Of a stretch of DNA of 64,000 nt, positions 8,412-17,045 are shown piece by piece. The DNA is from Bog-113 sp965226755 (lineage in GTDB: Bacteria; Acidobacteriota; Terriglobia; Bryobacterales; Bryobacteraceae). Positions within the stretch are counted from its first letter, which is position 1. Each line of letters begins with the position of its first letter. Made by a program: the position numbers and the translations under genes. The stretch lies in NCBI GenBank assembly GCA_965226755.1, contig CBDDDT010000003.1:62001-126000 (forward strand), in the 5' to 3' direction. The notes beneath the pieces are model-generated. The model worked only from the letters and a program-made list of their open reading frames with translations, was not told the origin of the DNA and did not search any database.

Positions 8412-9239
8412 TTACTTGGCGCCGATCTGACCTCCGGCGACGGCGTTTTCGAACCCGACGGGCGGATTTTCGATCACCGCGGCGTCAATTTCCGGGAAAA
8501 GCACCGCGTATTGATCCGATTGCATCGCCCCCGACATGGAATTCAAAGCCAACGCGGAAGCGGTTTTGGTTTCTTGCGCTTGCGCGGATTCGGCGGCGGC
8601 CTCCGCGGCCTGCTCAGCGCTGGCCGCGGCGCTCTGCTCGGCGAGCAAGGCGCGATGGCGATTGAGCGAGTCGTTATAGAACTTCCAGGCGCGGCATTCT
8701 TCGAGCACGAAAGTGGTCTGGCCGTGGTTCGCGCGCATGCGTTTGTTCTGCAGACGCTCAAGCAGCTCTTCCATCTTGTGCATGAAGCGCCAGATGCGGG
8801 ATTCGTGGCGGCTCAACGCTTCGAAAGCCTTGGCGTCGCTTCGCCAGGCGAGGCACTGGCCGACCAAGGCGACGGTGCCGGCATCGGCGGCCTGGAGCTC
8901 GTCGTTATCCTGCTCGACCGTTTGGGCGCCGAGGAGATTGTTTTCCATGGCGGCACAGCGGTTCAGGCGCCAGTTGGCGTCGATGATGTGCTGCGCGAGC
9001 TGCTCTTCGCGGACGCCGACCGGCTTGAATTCGCAGATGTATTCGGAGGCGATCTGGAAATACGGGATGGATTCGTCCGCTTGCAGGAACATTTTCTGGC
9101 CGGTGAGCCCGTGTTTGAAGGCGTTCATGGAGACGCGTTTCTTGCCGAGTTCGGATTTCGGACCGGTGGATTTCAGCGCGTTCTGCCGGTTGGCCAGAGT
9201 GCGTTTGGACAGGTTCTCGAATTGTTCGATTGGTTGCAT
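8412..9239 (-). CDS. Conserved hypothetical protein of an acidobacterial/planctomycete multicopy family
   Basis: 275 residues from ATG 9239, supported by GGAG seven bases upstream. The N-terminus carries RQNALKSTGPKSELGK followed by MNAFKHGLTGQ, a conserved opening that I recognise from many soil-bacterial hypothetical proteins present in multiple copies per genome. The rest is charged and helical with an Ala/Glu-rich stretch (EQSAAASAEQAAEAAAESA). No signal peptide, membrane segment or catalytic motif is seen, and no function is known. It stands alone between dapB and a divergent Panacea gene. Confidence 0.75.
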   Translation of the reverse strand: MQPIEQFENLSKRTLANRQNALKSTGPKSELGKKRVSMNAFKHGLTGQKMFLQADESIPYFQIASEYICEFKPVGVREEQLAQHIIDANWRLNRCAAMENNLLGAQTVEQDNDELQAADAGTVALVGQCLAWRSDAKAFEALSRHESRIWRFMHKMEELLERLQNKRMRANHGQTTFVLEECRAWKFYNDSLNRHRALLAEQSAAASAEQAAEAAAESAQAQETKTASALALNSMSGAMQSDQYAVLFPEIDAAVIENPPVGFENAVAGGQIGAK

Positions 9240-9422
9240 GGAGGTACTCCTGGTTTGAGTTTGCGGGGTGGGGCGTGGAGCGGAAGCGCGGGGGGCGGGT
9301 AAGTTGTTGAGGGGATGGGGAAGATAGAGCGGCGTTGGCGGTGATTGGACGGGAGGGTTACGGGAGAATAACAAGCGAATACCGGTGTGTTAGGCTAGAG
9401 GAGGCTCGTTGAGTTTCCCCCC

Positions 9423-9977
9423 ATGACGCTCGCATTTGATGAATTAAAGGCGACCCAGGCAGCGGCTCGGTTTCTGCGGCTTGCCGGCAAACCCATGAAT
9501 TATATGGCGCTTATCAAGCTGCTCTATAAGGCAGACCGGGAGGCGTTGCGCTTATGCGGCTTGCCGATCACCACAGATAAGTATGTCTCCATGAAGTTCG
9601 GCCCGGTGACAAGCCACATTTACGACCGCATCAAAGCGACCGCCAGTAAGAATGCGCGGCCGACTATCTGGTCTTCACACATCCAGAAAACTGACGCCTT
9701 CTCGGTAAGCCTCGTGTCCGACCCCGGCGATTCAGAGTTGTCTCCCGCGGAAGAGCGGTTGATTGACGAGGTGTTTACGGCGGATGGGCAGCGGGACGCT
9801 TTCGCTTTGGTTGAGGATTGCCACCGAGACTTCCCGGAATGGCGCGATCCTGGCGGGTCATCGGTCCCGCTGGAGATTTTCGAGATCATTGAAGCGTTAG
9901 GGCTTTCCGAGGCGGAAGCGGATTCCATTGAACATCAAATAGAAGGACAGCGGGCTGCACACCAGCTTGCTGTTTGA
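9423..9977 (+). CDS. Panacea-domain (DUF4065/SocA-like) antitoxin-type protein
   Basis: 184 residues. Conserved Panacea features are clear: KATQAAARFLRLAGKPMNYMALIKLLYKADREAL, then KYVSMKFGPVTSHIYDRI. The domain neutralises unrelated toxins in PanAT toxin-antitoxin pairs and occurs in SocA, the Caulobacter proteolysis adaptor. It is followed after 8 bases by a 128-residue protein and then by a small membrane protein, so it probably acts as the antitoxin of a three-gene cassette. A purine-rich GAGGAGG sits about 18 bases upstream of the start, further away than ideal. Confidence 0.85.
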   Translation: MTLAFDELKATQAAARFLRLAGKPMNYMALIKLLYKADREALRLCGLPITTDKYVSMKFGPVTSHIYDRIKATASKNARPTIWSSHIQKTDAFSVSLVSDPGDSELSPAEERLIDEVFTADGQRDAFALVEDCHRDFPEWRDPGGSSVPLEIFEIIEALGLSEAEADSIEHQIEGQRAAHQLAV

Positions 9978-9985
9978 TTTGAGCG

Positions 9986-10372
9986 GTGGCGTTTCACGCC
10001 GGTCAGACTTTCCTTTATCCTCTCGGGGATAACAAGCCGACTGCCCATCTATGGGTTATCGCAACTGAGCCAAACGACCAAGGGCTATTTGCGTTTGTCA
10101 GTTTTACTTCGCTCAAGGGCGCCAAAGACCAGACCGTCATTCTCCGAAAGGGTGATCACCCATTTATCAAATGGGATACGTGTGTCGCGTACGCGCTCGC
10201 CGAGATATCCGACACCGCGAAGTTACAAGGGTTCATAGACTCCGGCTTGGCAAAGCCGAACAAAGATACAAGCCCTAAGATCTTGGAGGAAATTGTCGCT
10301 GGATTCGCCGCGTCAGATTTTACGCGGAGGAGAATCGCGCAATTTGTCGAAGAAGCACGCTCCACATATTAG
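9986..10372 (+). CDS. Small cytosolic protein paired with the Panacea gene, candidate toxin
   Basis: 128 residues from GTG 9986, 8 bases after the Panacea stop. There is no membrane segment. The first half (GQTFLYPLGDNKPTAHLWVIATEP, then FAFVSFTSLKGAKDQTVILRKGDHPFIKWDTCVAYA) reads as a small beta-barrel and is reminiscent of the PemK/MazF fold: the 'H-P-F-I' and 'S-x-V-A-Y' spacing resembles MazF-like proteins, but I do not see a decisive catalytic signature. The C-terminus is helical. Its position behind a Panacea antitoxin makes it the likely toxin or the regulated partner. Confidence 0.7.
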   Translation: MAFHAGQTFLYPLGDNKPTAHLWVIATEPNDQGLFAFVSFTSLKGAKDQTVILRKGDHPFIKWDTCVAYALAEISDTAKLQGFIDSGLAKPNKDTSPKILEEIVAGFAASDFTRRRIAQFVEEARSTY

Positions 10373-10381
10373 GACTTGAAC

Positions 10382-10857
10382 ATGACATTTCTTCGCAAAT
10401 ACCACAAGTGGCTGAGCTTCGTGGGAGCCTCTATGGTGTTCGTCACGTATTTTATCAAGGATGGCTTAAGCGCGAGATTGTTGAGGATCTAAGCAGGCTG
10501 GAATCAACAGAAGAAAAGACTAAAGTTATTATGCCCCAACTAAGGGCGACGGTTCGGACGTTTTATGACGTAAAGCAGCAGCTGCGAGGTTACACCTACA
10601 TCGAAGATTACCAGACCATGCTGGAAGACGTCGAACCTTTGATTGAGGAGCTGCCAAACGACAAGACGATAAATGAACTGCAAGTTTTGGCTAAAGAGCG
10701 AATAGACGCTTATACTTATAGCTTCCGAACTGCAATGAAGGTTGTTCAAAGCGATGATGTCGCGGATCTGGAGCGACCCGCGTCTCACTGGATCATCGGT
10801 TTAATAGGCAAGTCTGTCGAACCATCGAATGGCGGCGTCGAAGCCGAAGAAGCGTGA
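10382..10857 (+). pseudogene. Membrane-anchored coiled-coil protein with an apparent -1 frameshift
   Basis: Two frames join into one sensible protein. From ATG 10382 the frame reads MTFLRKYHKWLSFVGASM and continues through a transmembrane helix to FIKDGL, then stops at 10490. The frame one base back is open to 10857 and continues REIVEDLSRLESTEEKTKV as a charged coiled coil. Adding one base near 10475-10482 fuses them into about 158 residues. Alternatively a GTG at 10408 could start the second frame as a 149-residue protein without the anchor. It lies 9 bases after the candidate toxin, so it belongs to the same operon. Confidence 0.6.
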
Positions 10858-10998
10858 CGCATGCACTTGCCTGATTTACTGATCCACGAGCGCGTGGCCC
10901 CTGGCTACACATTTTGATTGCTGAGCGACTCCGACGAGATATAGAACGTCGTGCCTGAGGTGGTTCAATGCTGGCCCAGAATCAGTTAACCTCGATCC

Positions 10999-11643
10999 CT
11001 AGCGCCTCCGCGGAATAGGTCCGGCTGGCGCCGTAGAAAATATGTCCGCTCCGGAGACGCCGAACGTAGTTCCGATGGCGACTACGGGCACTGGCGAAAC
11101 GTTCGTCACGGCCCAGTCGTTGTTCGTTCCCCTGCCCCCAATACCGGGTCCGCTATCAGCGGGATTGTCCAAGTCAACAGTGCCGGGGCTGGAATCGAGC
11201 TGATTGCCAGCTAGATCGACGATCGCGTTGACAAATCCAAACGTGAAGTTCCCGTTGGTTGATTCCTTCAGGCCCTCGGCGATTTCGAACGGGACCCTGC
11301 CCGGAAGAGGATTCAAGCTGACGAAAAACCCGTCTCCGATCCCCCTCACGACGTAATATGTGACGTATTCGCCGGACACGCGCTCGAACAGCAGCGGAGT
11401 TAGATAACCAGTGGTGTTGCCGGCTGTGGTGAAATCGAACAGATACTTCAACTCCGCAGGCCGCGTTCCAGTTGGGAAAGAGCCCCCGACGTAGATGTAC
11501 ACCTGACCCGGACTCGTGTCGACCTGTGCGCGACGAATGGCAGACGACCCCTGCGCTGTTAACGAGACCGGAGCGGAACTTTGCGCGCGCGCAACCGTGA
11601 TCAAACAAAGCTGTAGCAAGCCAAGAACCGTCAGGACTCTCAT
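10999..11643 (-). CDS. Secreted hypothetical protein
   Basis: 214 residues, ATG 11643 with AAGGAG seven bases upstream. Residues 1-20 are a Sec signal peptide ending ARAQ. The mature part is Gly/Thr/Pro-rich beta-type sequence (QVYIYVGGSFPTG, DGFFVSLNPLPGRVPF, GNFTFGFVNAIVDLAGNQ), with a C-terminal basic tail PIPRRR. No known domain is recognised. It follows a TIG-domain secreted protein after 57 bases on the same strand and may be co-transcribed with it. Probably cell-surface or extracellular. Confidence 0.7.
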   Translation of the reverse strand: MRVLTVLGLLQLCLITVARAQSSAPVSLTAQGSSAIRRAQVDTSPGQVYIYVGGSFPTGTRPAELKYLFDFTTAGNTTGYLTPLLFERVSGEYVTYYVVRGIGDGFFVSLNPLPGRVPFEIAEGLKESTNGNFTFGFVNAIVDLAGNQLDSSPGTVDLDNPADSGPGIGGRGTNNDWAVTNVSPVPVVAIGTTFGVSGADIFSTAPAGPIPRRR

Positions 11644-11700
11644 GATTCGTCTCCTTAAAAGCTGCGCGCCGAGTGCGCCGGGTCGGCGTCCGCGGATTGA

Positions 11701-12630
11701 CTAGGGCCCAGTTACAATGAAATCAGTCCTACTGATGGCCGTGCCAATCGGCGTAACGATTTCAATAGGGCCGGTGGTCGCGGACGCGGGAACGGTCGCA
11801 ACGATTTCCGTGCCGGGGTAATCCTGAAAGAATTTCGCGGGAACGCCGTTGAAGCTCACCGCGGTCGCCAGTTGCAGATTCCTTCCCCTGAGCTTCACAC
11901 CCGCGCCAACGTTACCGCTTTCCGGAGTAAAAAGCTCAACCGAGGGTGGAACGGCCGTTCCCGAGAGTCTGAAATTGGTGAACGTTGTGAGCGCCCCAAA
12001 TCCATATCCGGTGATGGTGTTCGGCTGATCATCGTATAGCCCAACCTGACCGTACAGGAAAGTGTCGTCCACGAAAGTGTCTACCGGAAGAGGTGAATCA
12101 TTGATATAAACCGAATAACGGCTCCCCTTGGCAATTACGGTGATTTTGTAAGTCTCGCCCGGCTTAAACACGTTTTGGACCTCGTTGATACCACTCCCCG
12201 CAGCGGTGGCAAAATAGAGCGACGTGCCCGCTTCGCCGCCACGGGCCCCCTGCCCGTAGTTATCGCCCCCGATGACGAGGAGGATGTAATGTCCATAGGG
12301 ATTGTCCTGGTCGCTGCGGACCCAGATGCCGCCGTCCCCGACAACCGTGGTGACCGTCAAGGTGTAATCGGTTAGCACAAAGGGCAACGCCGTGTAGGTG
12401 AGAGGATCGTCGTTCGGCACCTGGGCGTAGTATCGGCCCGCAGTGGACGCCCAGAATCCGTTGTTGCCGTTCCATAAGAAAGATGGTGCGGGGGTGAAGT
12501 TGTCGGTAAATGATATTTGTCTTGCGGGCTCCTGTGCTGATAGCGCCGGCATCATCGCGGCAAAGACGGCTATGAGAGTGACCTGCGCAAGCCGGTGCAT
12601 CGGCATGATCGGCGGCTTTTCGGAAAACAT
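11701..12630 (-). CDS. Secreted protein with concanavalin-like (DUF1080-type) and IPT/TIG domains
   Basis: 309 residues from ATG 12630, which has AAAGGAGC eight bases upstream; the longer frame to 12693 lacks a site. A signal peptide (LAQVTLIAVFAAMMPALSAQ) is followed by a jelly-roll-like region (residues about 45-225: FTDNFTP, LTDYTLTVTTVVGDGG, YKITVIAKGSRYSVYINDS), like the 3-keto-disaccharide hydrolase/LamG fold that binds glycans. A C-terminal IPT/TIG domain begins at PPSVELFTPESGNVGAGV. Probably an extracellular carbohydrate-binding or adhesive protein. No hydrolase residues can be assigned. Confidence 0.72.
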   Translation of the reverse strand: MFSEKPPIMPMHRLAQVTLIAVFAAMMPALSAQEPARQISFTDNFTPAPSFLWNGNNGFWASTAGRYYAQVPNDDPLTYTALPFVLTDYTLTVTTVVGDGGIWVRSDQDNPYGHYILLVIGGDNYGQGARGGEAGTSLYFATAAGSGINEVQNVFKPGETYKITVIAKGSRYSVYINDSPLPVDTFVDDTFLYGQVGLYDDQPNTITGYGFGALTTFTNFRLSGTAVPPSVELFTPESGNVGAGVKLRGRNLQLATAVSFNGVPAKFFQDYPGTEIVATVPASATTGPIEIVTPIGTAISRTDFIVTGP

Positions 12631-12740
12631 GGTTAGCTCCTTTGCCCCGCGCTCGCCCTTTGGAGCACCTTTGGCTGTCGCATATCGTATCATTCATTTC
12701 ACTCTATAGGGGACGGGGAGCGCCCACACGCAAGGTATCG

Positions 12741-13565
12741 TCAGTTGGCGGATGGGCGCGCGACACGCTCGACGGTGTAGACCGGGACGATATCCTCTTG
12801 CCGATGCAGTTCGAGGCCGAGTGTGCCCAAGACCGTGAAGATAGTGGGAAGGCTGGCGAAGGCGTTGCTGTCCCGCGGGGCGCCCGGAGGCGGAGGAGGC
12901 AGGCGCATGGGGAGCCAGCCTGGCGTGGTTACAGAGAAGAGTCCGCTAAGCCGCGTGCGGTTGACGACGGGCAAATCGGTCCAGTTCTCGATGTAATGGG
13001 CAAGGTCGTCCATACTTATGGCGTTGGCGTTCAGGGGATGGCCGAAAGCGATAGCGAAGTTATGACAGCCTTCCGGGCCAGTATCGAAGATGCAGCCTTG
13101 CGGAGTGATTGCCGATTTTTGGAGCTTTGGGCCGCTGCTGGACAAGGTAAGAGCATAGACAGACATCCGCCTATTCCGAGCCCGCATCACAAGCCTGAAG
13201 CGATCCGCGAGCAATTGACGGATCATTTGTTTCGTTTGGCTCTGTGCGTCGCTGTCGTGAGAAAGTGCAGTGATGGCCGGGTGTGTTTTCGCTTCGATGT
13301 CGTACCTCTCGAAAATCGTCCAGTCTGGAAGAGCAGAGAGACGCGGCGACGGGTTGGCGGGCACGTCGTAAGCGTAACTTAGAAGCGCGATCACGGGGAC
13401 TGCCTGCGCTTTCAAATCGCCGTTTGGGAGGACTTGCACGCGCGTGGCACGCGAATCGGCCGACGGTGCGGATTTTATGATGATCTTGTCGAATGTTTGC
13501 GGCGGAGCTTCGGCGGCGGGCAAGGCCGCGAGGAGAAACACAACCGCTTGGCAGACAATGGACAT
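12741..13565 (-). CDS. TIGR03435 family soil-associated protein
   Basis: 274 residues with a short signal peptide ending near AEAPP. The family pattern is visible: FDKIIIKSAPSAD, then a central SYAYDVPANPSPRLSALPDW, the block KQMIRQLLADRFRLVMRARNRRMSVYAL, and a C-terminal segment with VNRTRLSGLFSVTTPGW followed by FTVLGTLGLELHRQEDIVPVYTVERVARPS. This family is strongly expanded in Solibacter-type acidobacteria and supports the taxonomic guess. Its function is unknown; in other loci it sits beside M56/BlaR-type peptidases, which are absent here. Confidence 0.88.
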   Translation of the reverse strand: MSIVCQAVVFLLAALPAAEAPPQTFDKIIIKSAPSADSRATRVQVLPNGDLKAQAVPVIALLSYAYDVPANPSPRLSALPDWTIFERYDIEAKTHPAITALSHDSDAQSQTKQMIRQLLADRFRLVMRARNRRMSVYALTLSSSGPKLQKSAITPQGCIFDTGPEGCHNFAIAFGHPLNANAISMDDLAHYIENWTDLPVVNRTRLSGLFSVTTPGWLPMRLPPPPPGAPRDSNAFASLPTIFTVLGTLGLELHRQEDIVPVYTVERVARPSAN

Positions 13566-13640
13566 GAACAGAACCCCTCGATAATTACGGTATCAATTTG
13601 CCGGGGCGAGGTTGTTTGGAAATGCGAGGATAGGTGGTCT

Positions 13641-14063
13641 ATGACTGACTGGTTCGCGCGTCCCGTCCTGCACGTCGAGGACGTGGATGCCTCAATTCGC
13701 TTTTACGTGGACCGGCTTGGGTTCACGAGCCCATGGCGCTACGCCGAGGAAGACAAGGCGCGAGTCGCACAGGTGGACCGGCAGGGCTGTGCTCTCATCC
13801 TGGCCAACAACCTGGCCCCCGAAAAGATTGGCAAGGGAGTGATGTTTATTTCCTTGAATGTCGAGCCGGCGACGTTTGCGGCCGCGGTGAAAGCGCTGGA
13901 TGCGCTGCGGGCAGAACTCGAGACCAAGGGCGTTCCGGTCAAGGAGGGTTCATGGGGATATCGACTTCTGGTGGTCGATGATCTCGACGGCAATCAACTC
14001 CTGTTCAACTATCCGAGCGAGGAAGCATCTGGCGAGATTGCCGGCGACGACGGCAGTGTCTGA
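13641..14063 (+). CDS. VOC-fold (glyoxalase/bleomycin-resistance type) protein
   Basis: 140 residues from ATG 13641; the open frame upstream overlaps the opposite-strand TIGR03435 gene and is not counted. The paired beta-alpha-beta-beta-beta modules of the vicinal-oxygen-chelate fold are visible: RPVLHVEDVDASIRFYVDRLGF at the start and LLVVDDLDGNQLLFNYPSE near the end. Metal ligands seem only partly present (His in VLHVED, Glu not obvious), so catalytic activity is uncertain. It is close to bleomycin-resistance-like glyoxalases. Divergent from the TIGR03435 gene. Confidence 0.8.
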   Translation: MTDWFARPVLHVEDVDASIRFYVDRLGFTSPWRYAEEDKARVAQVDRQGCALILANNLAPEKIGKGVMFISLNVEPATFAAAVKALDALRAELETKGVPVKEGSWGYRLLVVDDLDGNQLLFNYPSEEASGEIAGDDGSV

Positions 14064-14161
14064 GTGTCATATTTAGATTTTTTCGGCGCACGCCCTGCCG
14101 GGCAAAGAAGGAGTTTAGGTGATGAGAATTTCTATCGCAAATCGTCGCGCTGCAGAACAGC

Positions 14162-14800
14162 ATGGCGATGTCCGCTTCGGTGAATGCGCAAAATGTGCTG
14201 ACCGGGCTGCCCGTATCCGCGAATATGGATATTTATCGCGCCGGCGGTTATGACGACGGCAGTGACGGCGTGGCTCCGGCCGCATACGCGTTTCCCTCGG
14301 GGCGCGGTCACGTTCTCTCTTTCGCCAGCGTTGCCGGATTGTGGACGTGCAGCTATGCCATCGCCGATTTCGGGCCGGATGGGTCGACGAACGGCCTCTG
14401 CTACGGGCACAGCATCGAAACTCCCATAGGCACGTTCTCCGGATATCATCTCACGGACTTCGCGGGCGCCATGGCGGCCGTCTTCCTGGAAGATGCCTTG
14501 CCCCGACGAGCGCCAATTCCGCTGCGATTCTATGTCAGCGACAGTTCCGAAGGCGGAATTCCCACTGACTTCAAGTTACTAAGTCCTTCGATTGGGCAGA
14601 TTTTCTTTGTGGGCGATGGGCTGACCGGAAGCGGCCTCAGGGAGACGCAGCGATTCCTCGTGCCGCCGACCGCGACTCATCTATACCTTGGGTTTGTGGA
14701 CGCGTGCACTCAACCGCCGCCGGCGACGGCGCCGGGATGCTATTCGGATAATGAAGGAACGCTGGAGGCGGTTTTCCGGATTGAGCCGAGGCAGTTTTAG
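14162..14800 (+). CDS. Secreted hypothetical protein, start uncertain
   Basis: About 212 residues, with the mature region beginning near SVNAQ. A good ribosome site (AAGGAG at 14108-14113) and ATG 14122 open in a different frame that ends at 14250, whereas this frame has no start near the site; upstream codons in this frame give a signal-peptide-like FLSQIVALQNSMAMSASVNAQ (14129-14191). Either a non-standard start or a frameshift in the signal peptide is likely. The body is beta-rich (FPSGRGHVLSFASVAGLWTCS, RFLVPPTATHLYLGFVDAC), resembling PEP-CTERM-type or acidobacterial exported proteins. No function recognised. Confidence 0.6.
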   Translation: MAMSASVNAQNVLTGLPVSANMDIYRAGGYDDGSDGVAPAAYAFPSGRGHVLSFASVAGLWTCSYAIADFGPDGSTNGLCYGHSIETPIGTFSGYHLTDFAGAMAAVFLEDALPRRAPIPLRFYVSDSSEGGIPTDFKLLSPSIGQIFFVGDGLTGSGLRETQRFLVPPTATHLYLGFVDACTQPPPATAPGCYSDNEGTLEAVFRIEPRQF

Positions 14801-15067
14801 ACTGACCCTCTGCCGCGGCCGTCGGGAGGCCTCTGATGTATCCTATAGTCTCGCGGTGAAGGCGAGCTCAGCAAGCACACTCGCGCAGGTCAACAACAGA
14901 GGGAGCAACCACCCGCCGGCTCATCGACAACGGCTGCTCAGGCCGATGAACCCCGACCCCCAGCGCCCGCGACGGGGGTTTCGGGAGGCACGGGGTGCGA
15001 TCGCGGGTGTCTGTTGTCGTCAGGGCGTCCGCGAGATTAGATTGCCCCACTTCACCCAAGGCAACGG

Positions 15068-15823
15068 ATGAAAAATAATTACCGACCAAACTACGGCCTG
15101 GACGCGCCGCGCGCCGTGCGCAATCTGTTCATCCTCGCTGCGCTGGGCATCATCTCACTGATCACGAGGCTGCTGGGTGTGTGGTCAAGGCATGACCTCA
15201 TCGCGGTGATCGCGCGCCCACTGATCGGGGCCGGCCTGAGCTGCGGAGCGATGGGCTTGTGGATGGTTTACGACAGCAAGATCGGCAAGGTGCGCGAGCG
15301 CGAAGATTATCTCGACAAGATTGTCTGGGGGGGTGATGAGCGCGTGCTGGATGTGGGATGTGGTCTGGGATTGTTTCTCATCGGCGCGGCCAAGCGTCTC
15401 AAGACCGGCCGCGCTGTCGGGATCGACTTGTGGCAGGCCGAGGATCTCAGCGGGAACACGCCGGCCGGCACGCTCAACAACGCGACGATCGAAGGCGTGG
15501 CCGACAAAGTTGAAGTACACACGGGTGATGCGCGCAAGTTGCCGTTCGACGACGCGAGCTTCAACGTCGTCCTCTCGAGCATGGCGTTGCACAACATCTA
15601 TAGCGCCGACGAGCGGCAAACCGCCGTGCGCGAGATCGCGCGGGTGCTCAAGTTCGGCGGGCGTGTGCTGATCCTGGACGTGCGCCACACCAACCAATAC
15701 GCCGCCACCCTGCGCGATGCCGGCCTCGATGCGCGGTGCGTCCAGGGAATCGGCTCATACCTGCTGACCGTGATCAGTCTTGGATCGATTCGCTGGGGAT
15801 ACGTTATCGGCAGCAAGTCGTGA
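15068..15823 (+). CDS. Membrane-anchored class I SAM-dependent methyltransferase
   Basis: 251 residues, ATG preceded by a CAAGG-type site. Two hydrophobic helices lie at about 17-38 and 47-66 (LFILAALGIISLITRLLG; a second ending at MVYDSK). A Rossmann methyltransferase domain follows with motif I VLDVGCGLGLFLIGAA, the acidic residue of motif II in GIDLW, the post-motif VHTGDARKLPFDDASFNVVLSSMALHNI, and LKFGGRVLILDV. Similar proteins methylate lipids or quinone-like substrates at the membrane; the substrate here is unknown. The 267 bases before it hold nothing recognisable. Confidence 0.85.
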   Translation: MKNNYRPNYGLDAPRAVRNLFILAALGIISLITRLLGVWSRHDLIAVIARPLIGAGLSCGAMGLWMVYDSKIGKVREREDYLDKIVWGGDERVLDVGCGLGLFLIGAAKRLKTGRAVGIDLWQAEDLSGNTPAGTLNNATIEGVADKVEVHTGDARKLPFDDASFNVVLSSMALHNIYSADERQTAVREIARVLKFGGRVLILDVRHTNQYAATLRDAGLDARCVQGIGSYLLTVISLGSIRWGYVIGSKS

Positions 15824-16103
15824 GGAGCTAGACAGCGCCGAAGAAGCTGTCGATCGCATTCCAGCGGACCTTCGACTTCGCCGACTACCTGCAGCAAGAT
15901 CGCACCGGGCACCAAGTAACGGGTCGCGTTGCGCCGAATCACTCCTGAGTAGTCGCGCAGCATAGAGCTATCAGTACCCACGTGGACGGAAAACGCCCTA
16001 TCTGTCGATGTGCTTCGCAGGTTCCGGGTGGATGGTCGGCAAACTGGACGAAGGTCGGTTCGGCCCAGCGCTGATCTTACTGGTTGTCGTACGTTATTCG
16101 CCT

Positions 16104-17045
16104 TCAAAACAGGGTTGGCGCCGTAAACGACTTCGATTTCACCCACGCCTCAAGAAAGTCATTGCGCTTCGGCGAGAGAAACTTGGCGAGCATGCCCGGT
16201 CTGTCCGCGATCTGGCGAATGACCGTTCTCACGATGCACTCCGTGTCGTACATGTTGACCTTGTGGAACTCCTCGCTGTCTTCCCACCGACCGTGAACGA
16301 TATCTGATCGCTTTGCGTAGCAAGCTTCTATTTTTGCCGCCAAACTTCTCTGGTCGGCGGAGTTGCCGGCCAAGAAATAGGAAATTCTGTCGCGAAGCCG
16401 TTTGGTGACGCCGAAAATGTCGGCGTCGGAACCGAAAAGAGATTCCATGGCCTGCCAGAATAGCGGATAGCTCATATCTGGCTGGTAAGAAGTGAGCGCC
16501 CCCCAAATCGCCCGGAGTGACGCCCAGACGGCATTCTTTCGCGAGACTGACGAAAGTGCCTCGAACAACCCAGCGGCTTTGGCTAGATGTACGGGCGTGA
16601 TGATGTTCCCGCGATCGCGCTCGTGGCAGAAAAGCCTCGATTCTCGCGAGATGGCTTGCACGAACGGCGTATCGAGGTCTTCGGTGTGGCCATGCACCCG
16701 GGTGAACCCATGAAAGCCCACGGTGAGAAAGACCGGGGAGGGCTGGATGAACCATAAGCACATGTTCGCGAGAAGTGCGGATTGCCATCGAAGATCCTGA
16801 ATTCCCTTCGGCTCCTTGCCTTGCCACTCGGGGTCGGGATGCCCATAGGATTCCGCGTAGTATTCCGAAACGAGCGCTTGCCTCGCCTCCTTAACGCTCC
16901 TACGCTCCTCGGCGCACAGGTCGTCCAAGATATCGTTTTTCAAGAGCCATTCAGGAACATCCTGAATGGTGAACTTCCCAAACGAATAGTTCGCGCCTTT
17001 CGGAAGGCTAAGTTTGTGAAGCGGTACGACCGTAAAGGCCATCAT
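16104..17045 (-). CDS. Apea-like HEPN-domain protein
   Basis: 313 residues. The C-terminal third looks like an Apea-like HEPN domain: FWQAMESLFGSD (about 197-208) is the usual helix-1 signature and KRSDIVHGR holds the HEPN R-x4-H catalytic motif (Arg246, His251). The N-terminal 190 residues are unassigned. HEPN proteins with R-x4-6-H are metal-independent RNases widespread in toxin-antitoxin and anti-phage systems. No antitoxin or NTPase partner is adjacent, so its role is open. It lies just outside the left 124-bp repeat, and the 280 bases downstream hold nothing recognisable. Confidence 0.72.
   Translation of the reverse strand: MMAFTVVPLHKLSLPKGANYSFGKFTIQDVPEWLLKNDILDDLCAEERRSVKEARQALVSEYYAESYGHPDPEWQGKEPKGIQDLRWQSALLANMCLWFIQPSPVFLTVGFHGFTRVHGHTEDLDTPFVQAISRESRLFCHERDRGNIITPVHLAKAAGLFEALSSVSRKNAVWASLRAIWGALTSYQPDMSYPLFWQAMESLFGSDADIFGVTKRLRDRISYFLAGNSADQRSLAAKIEACYAKRSDIVHGRWEDSEEFHKVNMYDTECIVRTVIRQIADRPGMLAKFLSPKRNDFLEAWVKSKSFTAPTLF

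Noticed and set aside
8340..9302. 320-aa plus-strand frame antisense to the hypothetical gene
   Set aside because: No motif; the minus-strand gene has a ribosome site and a conserved family opening.
14868..15089. Small minus-strand frame before the methyltransferase gene
   Set aside because: No ribosome site or family pattern; it overlaps the methyltransferase start.
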